From contig NZ_QUNO01000015.1 of assembly GCF_003387475.1 (NCBI RefSeq), forward strand, positions 248,001-312,000: a stretch of 64,000 nt of DNA, read 5' to 3'. Below the pieces are notes generated by a model, which saw only the letters and a program-made list of their open reading frames with translations, was not told the DNA's origin and made no database searches. The position numbers and the translations under genes were made by a program. Of the stretch, positions 35,668-45,500 are shown piece after piece. Within the stretch, counting starts at the first letter, position 1. Each line of letters starts with the position of its first letter. Source of the stretch: Kutzneria buriramensis. GTDB lineage: Bacteria > Actinomycetota > Actinomycetes > Mycobacteriales > Pseudonocardiaceae.

Positions 35668-37597
35668 TGGTCGTCTCCCGCCGACGGTGTGGCAGCACAG
35701 CCCGCACCATGGTGCCGCCACCGGGCCGCGGCTCGATCACCAGGTGCCCACCGACGGTGTCGACCCGGTCACGCATCTCGGTCAGCCCCGATCCGCCGCG
35801 ATAGCCGTCCGCGCAGCCGACGCCGTCGTCGCCGACCTCGATCTCCAGCCGGTCGCCGCCGCCGGCCAGCCGGATCGTCACCTGCCGGGCGTCGGCGTGC
35901 TTGAGCACGTTGGTCAGCGCCTCCGACACCAGGAAGAACGCCGACTCCTCGATGTCCGTGGGGAAGCGGCCCAGTTCGGGGGCGTCGATGGCGATCGGGA
36001 TGGGCAGCCGGCGGGCCGTCGACTCGACGGCGGCGAGCAGTCCGCGGTCGGTCAGCACCGGCGGGTGGATGCCGTGCGCCAGCTCCCGCAGCCCGTCGAT
36101 GATCCGGTACGCGTCGTCCTGGATGCCGGTCAGCTCGGTGTCGATCCCCATGCCGCGCCGGGCCTGGTTGCGGACCAGCCGCAGCCGGGCCACCAGCGCC
36201 ACCAGCTCCTGCTGGATGCCGTCGTGCAGGCTGCGTTCGATGCGCCGCCGCGCGGTGTCCTGGGCCTGCACGATCCGTGCCCGCGACGCCGCCAGCTCCG
36301 CCGCCCGCTCGGACAGCTGCACGGCCAGCGCCGCCTGGTCCGCCAGCGACTGGAGGATGCCCAGGTCGGCGTCGTCCACGCCGCCCCACTCCTGGCGCGG
36401 CTCGACCAGCAGCCGGCCGACCAGCCGCCCCTGGTGCCGCAGCTCGAACACCAGCGGCTCGACGCCCGCCGGCGTGCCGGCCTGAGCCAGTAGGCGGTCG
36501 CCGGCGTGCATCGACGCGAACGGGAACCGGAGCGTGTCCACGACCAGGTCGCAGATCACCGCGGGCACCTCGGCCGGCGCGAGGCTGTCCCGCAGCCGGC
36601 CGGTCAACGACCGGGCGGCCGCGTACGGGGTCGCCCGCCGGCCGTAGATCAGCCGGTCTACTCCGGCGCCCACCCATCGTGAGAGCGGCACCAGCAGGGT
36701 CCCGGCCAGCGTCGCCAGCACCGCGACGACGGTCGCCTCCGGCGGCAGGAACGCCACCGCAGCGCCGATCGGCACCGCCAGCACGGCGACCACCGTCGCG
36801 CGACGCGCGGCGAGGTCCAGCCTGGACACCCGGTCGCGGGCGATGACCGTCACGAGCACCACCGGCCACAGCACCGTCATCACGTACGCCAGCGCGAACC
36901 TCGGTCCGGCGGGAAGCACGTTGAACGTCCACAGCACGCACTCCCCCTCCCACAGCACGTACATCGGGATCAGCAGCCCGGCCTGCCGGCGCTGCACCGG
37001 GTTCATCCGCCGGAACGCCACCGACAGGCCGCTGACCAGCACAAACGCGATGACCACGTACGGTGTCACGTACGGGTACCCGGCGGCGAGGGGCAGCCAG
37101 CCGACGACGGGATTCGGCACACCGTAGACAGTCGACGCCGTCGAGGACGACAGGAACACGTCCACCAGGGCGAACGCCGCCACCCCGCCGACGTACCACC
37201 GCCAGCCCCGGCCGGGGAGCCGCCCGTCCGGCAGCCACACCGCCAACGTGATGCTCACCCAGTTGCTGGCCGACAGCCCGAGCGCCAGCAGCCCCAGCTC
37301 GACGGTGCCGCCGTGCCAGGCCATCAGCGCCAACATCGCGAGGAACACCAGCACGCCGACGCCGCGGAGCAGCAGCACCCATGCGATCACCCGCCCGGCC
37401 CGCCGCGTGACCAGCGCCACCGCAGCCATCGAGAAACACACGGTTTCGATGGCCAGCTGCACGCCTTCCCAGCGGAAGGTCGGCACGACGCCCGGCGGCG
37501 TGCGCCAGCCGTAGATCACGGCCAGCGCGACCGCGCCGAGCACCAGCACCGCGGCCAGGCCGGTGGCCAGATCGATCTCCCTGGTGCGCGCGGACAC
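35660..37597 (-). CDS. Membrane sensor histidine kinase, NarL/DesK class
   Basis: A 645-residue kinase with about eight to ten N-terminal membrane helices (1-290), a GAF-like linker (about 320-420) and a HisKA_3 dimerisation helix with the phospho-His in RIERSLHDGIQQELV. The HATPase domain (LTNVLKHADARQVTIRLAGG, VGDDGVGCADG, GGSGLTEMRDRVDTVGG) ends the protein. GTG 37597 follows GAGGGGAG. It is partner of the response regulator gene overlapping its 3' end. The signal is unknown; it could be membrane-embedded as there is no large external domain. Confidence 0.92.
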   Translation of the reverse strand: MSARTREIDLATGLAAVLVLGAVALAVIYGWRTPPGVVPTFRWEGVQLAIETVCFSMAAVALVTRRAGRVIAWVLLLRGVGVLVFLAMLALMAWHGGTVELGLLALGLSASNWVSITLAVWLPDGRLPGRGWRWYVGGVAAFALVDVFLSSSTASTVYGVPNPVVGWLPLAAGYPYVTPYVVIAFVLVSGLSVAFRRMNPVQRRQAGLLIPMYVLWEGECVLWTFNVLPAGPRFALAYVMTVLWPVVLVTVIARDRVSRLDLAARRATVVAVLAVPIGAAVAFLPPEATVVAVLATLAGTLLVPLSRWVGAGVDRLIYGRRATPYAAARSLTGRLRDSLAPAEVPAVICDLVVDTLRFPFASMHAGDRLLAQAGTPAGVEPLVFELRHQGRLVGRLLVEPRQEWGGVDDADLGILQSLADQAALAVQLSERAAELAASRARIVQAQDTARRRIERSLHDGIQQELVALVARLRLVRNQARRGMGIDTELTGIQDDAYRIIDGLRELAHGIHPPVLTDRGLLAAVESTARRLPIPIAIDAPELGRFPTDIEESAFFLVSEALTNVLKHADARQVTIRLAGGGDRLEIEVGDDGVGCADGYRGGSGLTEMRDRVDTVGGHLVIEPRPGGGTMVRAVLPHRRRETTNA

Positions 37598-37723
37598 GAC
37601 GAGCTCCCCTCAGTGCCATCTGGAGGCTCGCCTCCAGATCCGACGGTGGCTCGCCTGCTCGTCAGCCGCGCGCCGCCGAGTCAGTATTGCCGAGTCGGTC
37701 ACGGCAGGTCAGGGGGTTTGCCG

Positions 37724-39052
37724 TTACGGGCAGCCGGGGAAAGCACGCTGGGGGAGTTGGCGGGCGACGGACCGGCTGGCGTTCCACTCGCGCCAGTCGT
37801 CCGCCGACAGCGGCTGCCAGGGCGTCGCACACGCCTTTAGCCGGTCGGGCAGCCCGTCCAGCGCCGGCAGGATGTCCACCGACAGCTCCGACAGGTACAG
37901 CGTGTCCAGCCGCTGCGTCTGCTGCCAGCGCTGCACGTCCTGTCGCGCCACCAGGTACTCCGGGTTGAGCGCCGCCAGCACCAGCAGCGAGGCGACCGCC
38001 GTGCCGAGCATCGCCTTCGGCACCCAGCGGCCGCTCAGCCGCACGCCGGCGGCGATCACCAGCAGGTACACCAGGCCCAGCCACACCTCGCACACCTCAA
38101 CCAGCAGGCGCAGCACCGTGAAGCCGTACGCCTCCTGGTACGCCCACATGCGACTCAACGCCGACGCCACCACGACCAGCGTCAGCACCGACAACGCGCC
38201 GAGGATTCCCCGCAGCCACAACCGATCCGCCGCCGACTCGCGCGGGGCGATCCGTGCGGTGACGCCGATGACCGCGAGCGTCAGCACCGTGACGGCGCTC
38301 AGCTGCCAGAAGCCGGTGCGGGCGTACTGGGCGTAGGTCAGGTCGGCGGTCCGCAGCACGTAGGCGCTGCCGCCGAACCAGGAAACCACCTGCACGCCAA
38401 CGAAAACCGCGAACAGCGTCACCAGCATGCCGACCGGGACCGTCCACTCCAGCCGCCGCACCACCGTCGGCAGAGGCTTGATCTGTTTGGTGCGGACGAA
38501 CGGCCTCAGCGCCCCAGCGGCGATCAGACCGCCGCCGCAGAACAGGAAAAGCGTCCGAACCGTGGAGGCCGCGTCCACCGTGGGCACACTGTCGCTCAGC
38601 AGCGCCGCGAAATCCGGGTCGGCCGCGCCGAACAGCGCCCCGAAGACCACCACCATGCCGACGCCGATCGAGACCGACACCGTCATCCGACCGCCGCCGC
38701 GGAACCGGCGGAATCCCTTGCCTATGGAGGGAAACGACGTCGCCGCGCCGGACACCAGCGCCGTCACGGAGCGGCCGCCGCTGACCGCGAGCGAGGCCGT
38801 GACCAGCGCCGCCAGCAGGCACAGCACGAACAGCCACTCGGCCGCCCGCAGCGTGCCGACGCCGACCAGCAGCACGGTCGCCGCCGCCCAGCCGACGCTG
38901 ATCAGCTTCGGCCGCCGGATCTGCGTGCACACCACCACGATCAGCAGCAGCGCCGCGATCAGCCAGCCGATGCCGGGTCTGTCCAGCGGCACCAGCGCCG
39001 CCGTGAGCACGCCCGCCAGCAGGACGGGCCACGGTTTCGGGCTCGGGTTCAT
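37724..39052 (-). CDS. Polytopic membrane protein, DUF4173/DUF4153 family
   Basis: A 442-residue protein with about eleven hydrophobic helices and a C-terminal exported tail (about 370-442; NPEYLVARQDVQRWQQTQRLDTLYLSELSVDILPAL). The central FFVGVQVVSWFGG-like segment and ADLTYAQYARTGFWQLSAVTVLTL match the DUF4173 family. Function is unknown. It lies 79 bp downstream of the OmpR-type two-component genes on the same strand and may belong to that operon. Confidence 0.85.
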   Translation of the reverse strand: MNPSPKPWPVLLAGVLTAALVPLDRPGIGWLIAALLLIVVVCTQIRRPKLISVGWAAATVLLVGVGTLRAAEWLFVLCLLAALVTASLAVSGGRSVTALVSGAATSFPSIGKGFRRFRGGGRMTVSVSIGVGMVVVFGALFGAADPDFAALLSDSVPTVDAASTVRTLFLFCGGGLIAAGALRPFVRTKQIKPLPTVVRRLEWTVPVGMLVTLFAVFVGVQVVSWFGGSAYVLRTADLTYAQYARTGFWQLSAVTVLTLAVIGVTARIAPRESAADRLWLRGILGALSVLTLVVVASALSRMWAYQEAYGFTVLRLLVEVCEVWLGLVYLLVIAAGVRLSGRWVPKAMLGTAVASLLVLAALNPEYLVARQDVQRWQQTQRLDTLYLSELSVDILPALDGLPDRLKACATPWQPLSADDWREWNASRSVARQLPQRAFPGCP

Positions 39053-39131
39053 GGTGACTCCAAGGCAGGCGTCATCGCCGTCGCACCGCAGCGGTGGACG
39101 GGAACTAGGAGGAAAGATCAGGAAAAGACCG

Positions 39132-40154
39132 TCAGGCGTCCGGCAGCGTCACGCGGATGCGGCAGCCGCTGCGGCCGGGGTCGACCACGGCGATGGTGCC
39201 GCCGTGCAGGTCCACCACCCACTGGGCGATGGCCAGCCCCAGGCCGGTGCCGCCGTCGCCGGAGCGCTCGCCGCGGGTGAAGCGCTCGAACACGCGGTGC
39301 CGGTCGGCGGCCGCGATGCCGGGCCCCTCGTCGATCACCTCGATGACCGTGTGGTCGCCGTGTTCCGTGGCCAGCACCCGCACGAGACCGTTGCGGGGAC
39401 CGTGCCGCGAGGCGTTGTCCAGCAGGTTGGCGACGACCTGGTGCAGCCGGCCGCGGTCGGCGTACGCGTGGGCGTCGGCCGGCTCGACCTTCACCTCGAA
39501 CCGGGTGCCGCGGCCGGCGACCTCGGCCTCGGCGACCATGTCGGCCAGCAGCGGCGCCAGCGGCAGCCGCTCCCGGGCCAGCGTCAGCACGCCGGCGTCC
39601 AACCGGGACAGGTCGAGCAGCTCCTCGACGAGCCGCCCGAGCCGCTGGGTCTGGGCCAGCGCGGTGCTCATGGTCGACGGGTCGGCCGGGGTCACGCCGT
39701 CGACGATGTTCTCCAGCACGGCCCGCAGCGCCGTGATGGGCGTGCGCAGCTCGTGCGACACGTTGGCGATGAGGTCCCGGCGCTGCTGGTCGGCCGCGCC
39801 CAGGTCGGCGGCCATCTGGTTGAAGGCGGCAGCGAGTTCGCCGACCTCGTCGCGGGCGGTGGCCCGGACCCGGACCTCGTAGTCGCCGCGGGCGATGGCC
39901 TTCGCCGACGCCGTCATCTCGCGCAGCGGCAGGGTCATGCCGTGCGCCAGCAGCTGCGAGGTGAGCAGCGCCAGCGCGATGGCCATGATGGACGTGGCCG
40001 GCGGCAGCCAGCCGATCCGCCACCAGAAGAAGGCCAGCGCGGCGGCGCCGGAGACGACCACCACGATGCCCAGCTTGAGCTTGATCGACCGCGCCGGGTC
40101 CAGCGGCCGGGGCAGCATCCGCAGCAGCGCCACCACGCGGTTGATCACCTTCAC
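39132..40154 (-). CDS. HAMP-containing sensor histidine kinase
   Basis: A 340-residue kinase with two close N-terminal membrane helices (about 25-70), a HAMP domain (PLREMTASAKAIARGDYEVRV), HisKA phospho-His in IANVSHELRTPITALRA, and HATPase motifs NLLDNASRH, DEGPGI and GTGLGLAIAQWVVDLHGG. There is almost no extracytoplasmic loop, so it probably senses membrane or intramembrane signals, or a partner protein. Its ATG overlaps the response regulator stop (ATGA). Confidence 0.93.
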   Translation of the reverse strand: MKVINRVVALLRMLPRPLDPARSIKLKLGIVVVVSGAAALAFFWWRIGWLPPATSIMAIALALLTSQLLAHGMTLPLREMTASAKAIARGDYEVRVRATARDEVGELAAAFNQMAADLGAADQQRRDLIANVSHELRTPITALRAVLENIVDGVTPADPSTMSTALAQTQRLGRLVEELLDLSRLDAGVLTLARERLPLAPLLADMVAEAEVAGRGTRFEVKVEPADAHAYADRGRLHQVVANLLDNASRHGPRNGLVRVLATEHGDHTVIEVIDEGPGIAAADRHRVFERFTRGERSGDGGTGLGLAIAQWVVDLHGGTIAVVDPGRSGCRIRVTLPDA

Positions 40155-40837
40155 CGCGGGACCTCCAGGGCGTAGCCGACGCCGTGCACGGTCCGGATCA
40201 GGTCCGCCCCGAGCTTGCGTCGCAATGCCTTGACGTGGCTGTCCACGGTGCGCGTGCCGGCGGCCTCGCCCCAGCCCCAGACCTCGGCCAGCAGGCGTTC
40301 GCGGGGGAGCACCGCCCGCGGCCGCCCGGCCAGGTGCACCAGCAGCTGGAACTCCGTCGGCGTCAGGTGCACCTCGTCGCCGGCCCGGTGCACCCGCCGC
40401 TCGACCACGTCGATCACCAGGTCGGCGAGCACGATCTTGCGGCCGTCCAGCTGCGCGGCCCGGCCGGCCCGGCGCAGCAGGGCGTGCACCCGGGCCGCCA
40501 GCTCCCGGATGGAGAACGGCTTGGTCAGGTAGTCGTCGGCCCCCACCGCCAGCCCGACCAGCAGGTCGGTCTCCTCGTCACGGGCGGTCAGCATCAGCAC
40601 CGGCACCGGCCGCTCGGCCTGGATCCGCCGGCACACCTCCAGCCCGTCGAAACCGGGCAGCATCACGTCCAGCACCACCAGGTCCGGCTGCCGGGCCGCC
40701 GCCATGGCCACCGCGGACGGCCCGTCCGCGGCGATGTCCACGTCGAAGCCCTCCGCCCGCAGCCGCGCGGCCACCGACTGGGCGATCGTCGGCTCGTCGT
40801 CGACGACCAGCACGCGCCGCTGCTGTCCCTCTCCCAT
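40151..40837 (-). CDS. OmpR/PhoB-type response regulator
   Basis: A 228-residue regulator with receiver acid pocket (VLVVDDEP), phospho-Asp in LVVLDVMLPG, Lys in DDYLTKPF, and a winged-helix DNA-binding domain (HLTPTEFQLLVHLAGRPRAVLPRERLLAEVWG, DSHVKALRRKLG). It is the first gene of the leftward unit regulator, kinase, DUF4173 protein. It is divergent from the second Ser/Thr kinase gene 33 bp away, so the promoters overlap. Confidence 0.93.
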   Translation of the reverse strand: MGEGQQRRVLVVDDEPTIAQSVAARLRAEGFDVDIAADGPSAVAMAAARQPDLVVLDVMLPGFDGLEVCRRIQAERPVPVLMLTARDEETDLLVGLAVGADDYLTKPFSIRELAARVHALLRRAGRAAQLDGRKIVLADLVIDVVERRVHRAGDEVHLTPTEFQLLVHLAGRPRAVLPRERLLAEVWGWGEAAGTRTVDSHVKALRRKLGADLIRTVHGVGYALEVPR

Positions 40838-40870
40838 GGAGCCGACCCTAGACGCGGGCCGTGGAGAGCG

Positions 40871-42361
40871 ATGGCGGAAGATGTGAAGGTCTCGTGGAGG
40901 GGGTTCGGCAGCGTGAACCGGGTGGTGGCCGATCGGTACGTGATCGTCGGCGAGCTGGGCCGGGGCGGCATGGGCGTGGTGTGGCGCGCCGACGACCGGG
41001 TGATCGGGCGGCAGGTCGCGCTCAAGGAGATCCAGGTCCCGCCGGGCGGCATGGACCGGGTGCTGCGGGAGGCGCGCACCGCCGGCCGCCTGAACGATCC
41101 GGGCGTGGTCACGGTGTACGACGTGCTGACCGACCGCGGCTCCACGTTCGTGGTGATGGAGTTGGTGGAGGCCCCGACACTGGCCGACATCATGGCCGCG
41201 CAGGGTCCGCTGGACCCGAACCGGGTGGCCGCCATCGGGCTGGCGCTGCTGTCCGCGCTGGAGGTCGCGCACGCGGCCGGCGTCGTGCACCGGGATGTCA
41301 AGCCCAGCAACGTGATGCTGCTGCCGGGCGACCGCGTGAAGCTGGCGGACTTCGGTATCGCCCGCGCGATGGACGATCCCGGTCACACCGCCAGCGGGGT
41401 GCTCGGCTCGCCCGGATACATGGCGCCGGAGCTGTTCAACGGCGGCCTTCCCGGCCCCGCCTCGGACTTGTGGGCGCTCGGCGCGACCCTGTTCCACGCC
41501 GTGGAGGGCTTCGGGCCGTTCCACCGCGAGACGACCGCGGCCACCCTGCACGCGATCATGTACGAGGAGCCGCACCTGCGGCTGTGCCAGGGCCCGCTGG
41601 CCGACGTGATCATGGGGCTGCTGACCGCCGATCCGTACCAGCGGTGGTCGCCCGCCAACGTCCGGCAGGTGCTGTCCGGCGGGCCGCCGCTGACGCCGAC
41701 GCGGCCGGTGGACCCGTGGCAGGAGGAGCCGAAACCGGGGCGGCGCAAGGCTTTTCTCATCGGTGGCGCGACCGCCGCGGTGGTCGCGGTGACGGCGACG
41801 TCGGCGGTGCTGCTGTCCAATTCGGGCGAACAGGACGGTGTCGCCTCGGCTGCGGCGATCACCTCCGCCACGACCACGACGGTCACGCCGGCGACCGTCG
41901 CCGCCACGACCACCACGACGACGCACACCACGACGAAGACCACCACCACGACGTCCAGCAAGCCGTTGGCGTTGCTGCTGCTGACCCGCTACACCAACCC
42001 GAAGGGCTTCCACTTCAGCGGCACGCCCAAGGTCGCGGTGCCGACCGGGTTCAGGATGGAGGGGGCGCTCGGCTCGCTGGTGGCGACGCCGGAGCCCGGC
42101 ACGGTGAAGCTCTACGCGTGCAAGACGAAGGCCACCGACGACCACTTCAGCTCGCTGGACCCGACCGGCAAGTGCGAGGGGCAGACCACGCTCGGCCTGC
42201 TCGGCTACGTCTACGAGACCAAGCCGTCCGGCGTCGTCACGCACCCGCTGTACCGGTGCGAGTCCGCCGGCATGCACCTGGACTCGGTGGTGGCGAACTG
42301 CGAGAACCCCAAGGTCACCAACCAGGGGCCGCTGGGCTACGTGGTGTCCACCGGCGGCTAG
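40871..42361 (+). CDS. Serine/threonine protein kinase with exported C-terminal domain
   Basis: A 496-residue RD-type kinase with glycine loop (ELGRGGMGVVWRAD), VALKEI Lys, catalytic HRDVKPSN, DFGIARAM and SPGYMAPE. One membrane helix (about 295-318) leads to a Thr-rich stalk and an exported domain (about 370-496) with four Cys. That domain contains two similar halves ending GLLGYVYETKPSGVVTHPLYRC and QGPLGYVVSTGG. It has no PASTA repeats. The external domain presumably senses a ligand. The short divergent spacing from the OmpR-type regulator suggests linked control. Confidence 0.92.
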   Translation: MAEDVKVSWRGFGSVNRVVADRYVIVGELGRGGMGVVWRADDRVIGRQVALKEIQVPPGGMDRVLREARTAGRLNDPGVVTVYDVLTDRGSTFVVMELVEAPTLADIMAAQGPLDPNRVAAIGLALLSALEVAHAAGVVHRDVKPSNVMLLPGDRVKLADFGIARAMDDPGHTASGVLGSPGYMAPELFNGGLPGPASDLWALGATLFHAVEGFGPFHRETTAATLHAIMYEEPHLRLCQGPLADVIMGLLTADPYQRWSPANVRQVLSGGPPLTPTRPVDPWQEEPKPGRRKAFLIGGATAAVVAVTATSAVLLSNSGEQDGVASAAAITSATTTTVTPATVAATTTTTTHTTTKTTTTTSSKPLALLLLTRYTNPKGFHFSGTPKVAVPTGFRMEGALGSLVATPEPGTVKLYACKTKATDDHFSSLDPTGKCEGQTTLGLLGYVYETKPSGVVTHPLYRCESAGMHLDSVVANCENPKVTNQGPLGYVVSTGG

Positions 42362-42476
42362 CGGGTCTTCGGCCGGGCGGTGACGGCTTTTTTGACGTCA
42401 CGCGCCGGCCGGCCGTCACGTAACGTCATGGTTGTCGCGCCCCTGTTTCACCCCCCGTAACGGGGTCGCGCTCCTG

Positions 42477-42513
42477 CTGCCCCGGCTCCTCCACCCTTCT
42501 GGAGCCGGGGCAG
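42477..42513. terminator. Bidirectional hairpin terminator
   Basis: CTGCCCCGGCTCC (42477-42489) and GGAGCCGGGGCAG (42501-42513) pair perfectly over an 11-base loop, between the ends of the convergent kinase and oxidoreductase genes. A weaker TGACGGC/GCCGTCA pair with a T6 run lies at about 42380-42420. Confidence 0.75.
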
Positions 42514-42517
42514 CCTC

Positions 42518-45500
42518 TTACCTGACGACCTCGACCTTGCCCAGTTTGGCGGTCAGCTCGCCGAGCCGCGCCCGGTACCGGTGCACCGACTCGACCTTGA
42601 TCTCCTCATAGCCGCGCACCAGGTCCGGCAGCGCGGCGATCTCCAGCGCCAGCTCCTCCGGCGCGCCGCCCAGCCGGCCGACGACGGTCACGTACTCGTC
42701 GATCAGCTCCCGCTCCAGCCGGCGCAATGCGGTGCGCCCGAACACGTCCAGCCAGCTGCCGCGGACGCGGCGCATCGACCGCAGCACGCGGAAGGCCGGC
42801 CCGGCCGTGCGGCCCAGCGCCAGCTTGCGGCGCATGCCCAGGGCCCGCAGCAGCGGCGGGTGCAACATGAACCGGACCTTCGCGTCCGGCCCGAACTGCT
42901 GGCGCACCGCCGGATCGAGGTGCAGGCGCGCCACCTCGTACTCGTCCTTGTACGCCATCAGCTTGTAGAGCTGACGCGCCACGACCTCCCGCACGGCGTC
43001 GTTCTCCACGCGGGTGAGAACGTCGACGTACCGGCGGGCGTAGCGCGCGTCCTGGTAGCCGATCAGGTCGGCGGTCCGGTCGAGCGCGGCCGGCGAGTCG
43101 ACACCGGCGAGGATTTCCCTTGCCTGGGCGAGGAAAGGCTCCGCGCGAAGCAGTCCGTCGTCGGCGGTCTCGCGGGCCGGCCACCCCGGTTCGAGCACCA
43201 GCTTGCGGCCGGCCCGGAAGGCCTGGACGGTGGTGGCGACGCCGACGCCGTTCTGCTCGATGGCCTTCTCGATGGAGGCGGCGCTCATCGGCAGCAGACC
43301 GGCCTGGTAGGCCGCGCCGATCACCAGGAAGTTGGCCGCGGTGGTGTTGCCGAACAGCTCGGCCGCCACCCGGAGCGCGTCCACGGTGACCATCCGGCCG
43401 CCGATCGTGCGCTCCGCGATCGAGCCGAGAAGCGTTGCGCTGGCCGGCAGAACCGCCGACGGGTCGGTCACGGTCGCGCCGGTCGGCGTCTGGCTGGTGG
43501 AGACCACCGCGACCGTCCGGTCCGGGGCGCAGCGGTCCAGATTGGACGGCGCCGTGGCGGCGAGCGCGTCGAACGCCAGGTACGCGTCGGCCGCGCCGAG
43601 CCCGACCAGGCCGGGACGCTCCCGGTGCTCCGGGCCGATCCGCAGGTGTGACACCACCGCGCCGGCCTTCTGGCTCAGGCCCGTCTGGTCCATCGCGCGG
43701 GCGTCCATGCCGTCCAGCAGCGCCGCCCCGGCCAGCACCTGATTCGCCGTCACCACGCCGGTTCCGCCGACGCCGACCAGCACCAGGTTGGCCTGCCCCG
43801 GCCGCTGCGCCGGCTCCGGCAGGTCGCCCGTCAGCTCCGGCGCGCGGACCTTCGCCTTGGCGGGGCCGGGAATCACCGTCATGAACGACGGACAGTCGCC
43901 CAGCAGGCAGGAGAAGTCCTTGTTGCAGGACGTCTGGTCGATCCGCGTCTTGCGGCCGAACTCCGTCTCCACCGGCTCCACGCTGAGGCAGTTGGACTTC
44001 GCGCCGCAGTCGCCGCAGCCCTCGCACACCGCCTCGTTGATGAATACCCGCTGTGGCGGCTCGGGGGCCTTGCCGCGCTTGCGCTTGCGGCGCGTCTCGG
44101 CGGCGCAGGCCTGGTCGTACAACAGAACCGTGGTCCCGGAGACGGCCCGCAGCTCGCGTTGTACGGCATCGAGATCGTCACGGTGCCGTACGGTCACGCC
44201 CCGCGCCCATGCCGTGCCGCGCGGGTACTTGCCCGGATCATCCGTCACCACAACGGTTTTCGCCACGCCTTCGGCGTGCAGCAGGTGCGTCACGCCGACC
44301 GGGTCGATCGCGCCCTCCGCGTCCTGGCCGCCGGTCATCGCCACCGCGCTGTTGTAGAGCAGCTTGAACGTGATGTTGGTGCCGGCCGAGATCGCCTGCC
44401 GGATCGCGAGGCTGCCGGAGTGGAAGAAGGTGCCGTCGCCCAGGTTCTGGAACATGTGCCCGGCGCCGCTGAACGGGGCCGCGCCGACCCAGGTCGCGCC
44501 CTCGCCGCCCATCTGCGTCATGCCGAGGCTGCGGTCCATGAACGTCGTCATCGCGTGGCAGCCGATGCCCGCGCCGGCCAGGGATCCCTCCGGCACGACC
44601 GTGGACCGGTTGTGCGGGCAGCCGGAGCAGAAGAACGGCGTGCGGCTCACCGGCGTCAGCGTCAGCTGCGGAGGACGCTTGCGCGGCAACGGATGCACCG
44701 CGTCCGCGCCGAACCGCTCGGTCAGGAACTTCGTCAGCGACAGGGCGAGCCGGTCGGCGTCGAGCTCGCCGTGCACCGGGATCAGGTCCTTGCCGCGCAC
44801 CCGCGGCCGGGTCGGCAGGTCGTACAGGGCGTCCCGGACCAGCGGCTCCACCAGCGCCCGCTTGTCCTCGACGACCACGATCTCGTCCAGGCCGTCGGCG
44901 AACTCGCGCACCGTCTCCCGGTCCAGCGGGTGCACCATTCCCAGGCGCAGCAACCGGACGCGATGGATCTGCTCGTCGATGCCGAGCCGGTGCAGCGCCT
45001 CGCGAAGCTCCACATAGGACCGGCCGACGCCGACGAAGCCGATCTTCGCCCCGTCGGTGGCGCCCTCGATCCGGTTGATGCCGTTGGCCCGCGCGAACGC
45101 CGTGGCGGCGGCCAGCCGGCCGTCCAGCACCTCGCGCTCCATCGCGACCGCCGACGGGATGTCCACGCCCGGCCGCCGGGTCGGCGCCCACGGGCGGCCC
45201 AGCCAGCTGAACTCCGGCTCGTGGATCTCCAGCGGCGCGGCGACGTCCACCACCTCGGTGGCGTCGGCGATGCTGGTCAGCACCGTCATGCCGACCCAGG
45301 CGCCGCTGTACCGGGACATCTCGATGCCCAGCCGGCCCAGCCTCAGCACGTCCGCCACCGACGCCGGCGCCAGCACCGGCATCAGCGACTCGGCCAGCGC
45401 CAGCGCCGAGTTCGACGGCAGCGTCGACGACTTGGACGCCGGGTCGTCGCCGGCCACCACCAGCACGCCGCCCCGCGGCGTCGTGCCCATCCAGTTGCCG

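Noticed and set aside
42362-42440. Second T-run hairpin after the kinase gene (TGACGGC with TTTTTT)
   Set aside because: Stem is weak and the arms far apart; the stronger hairpin at 42477-42513 explains termination for both genes.
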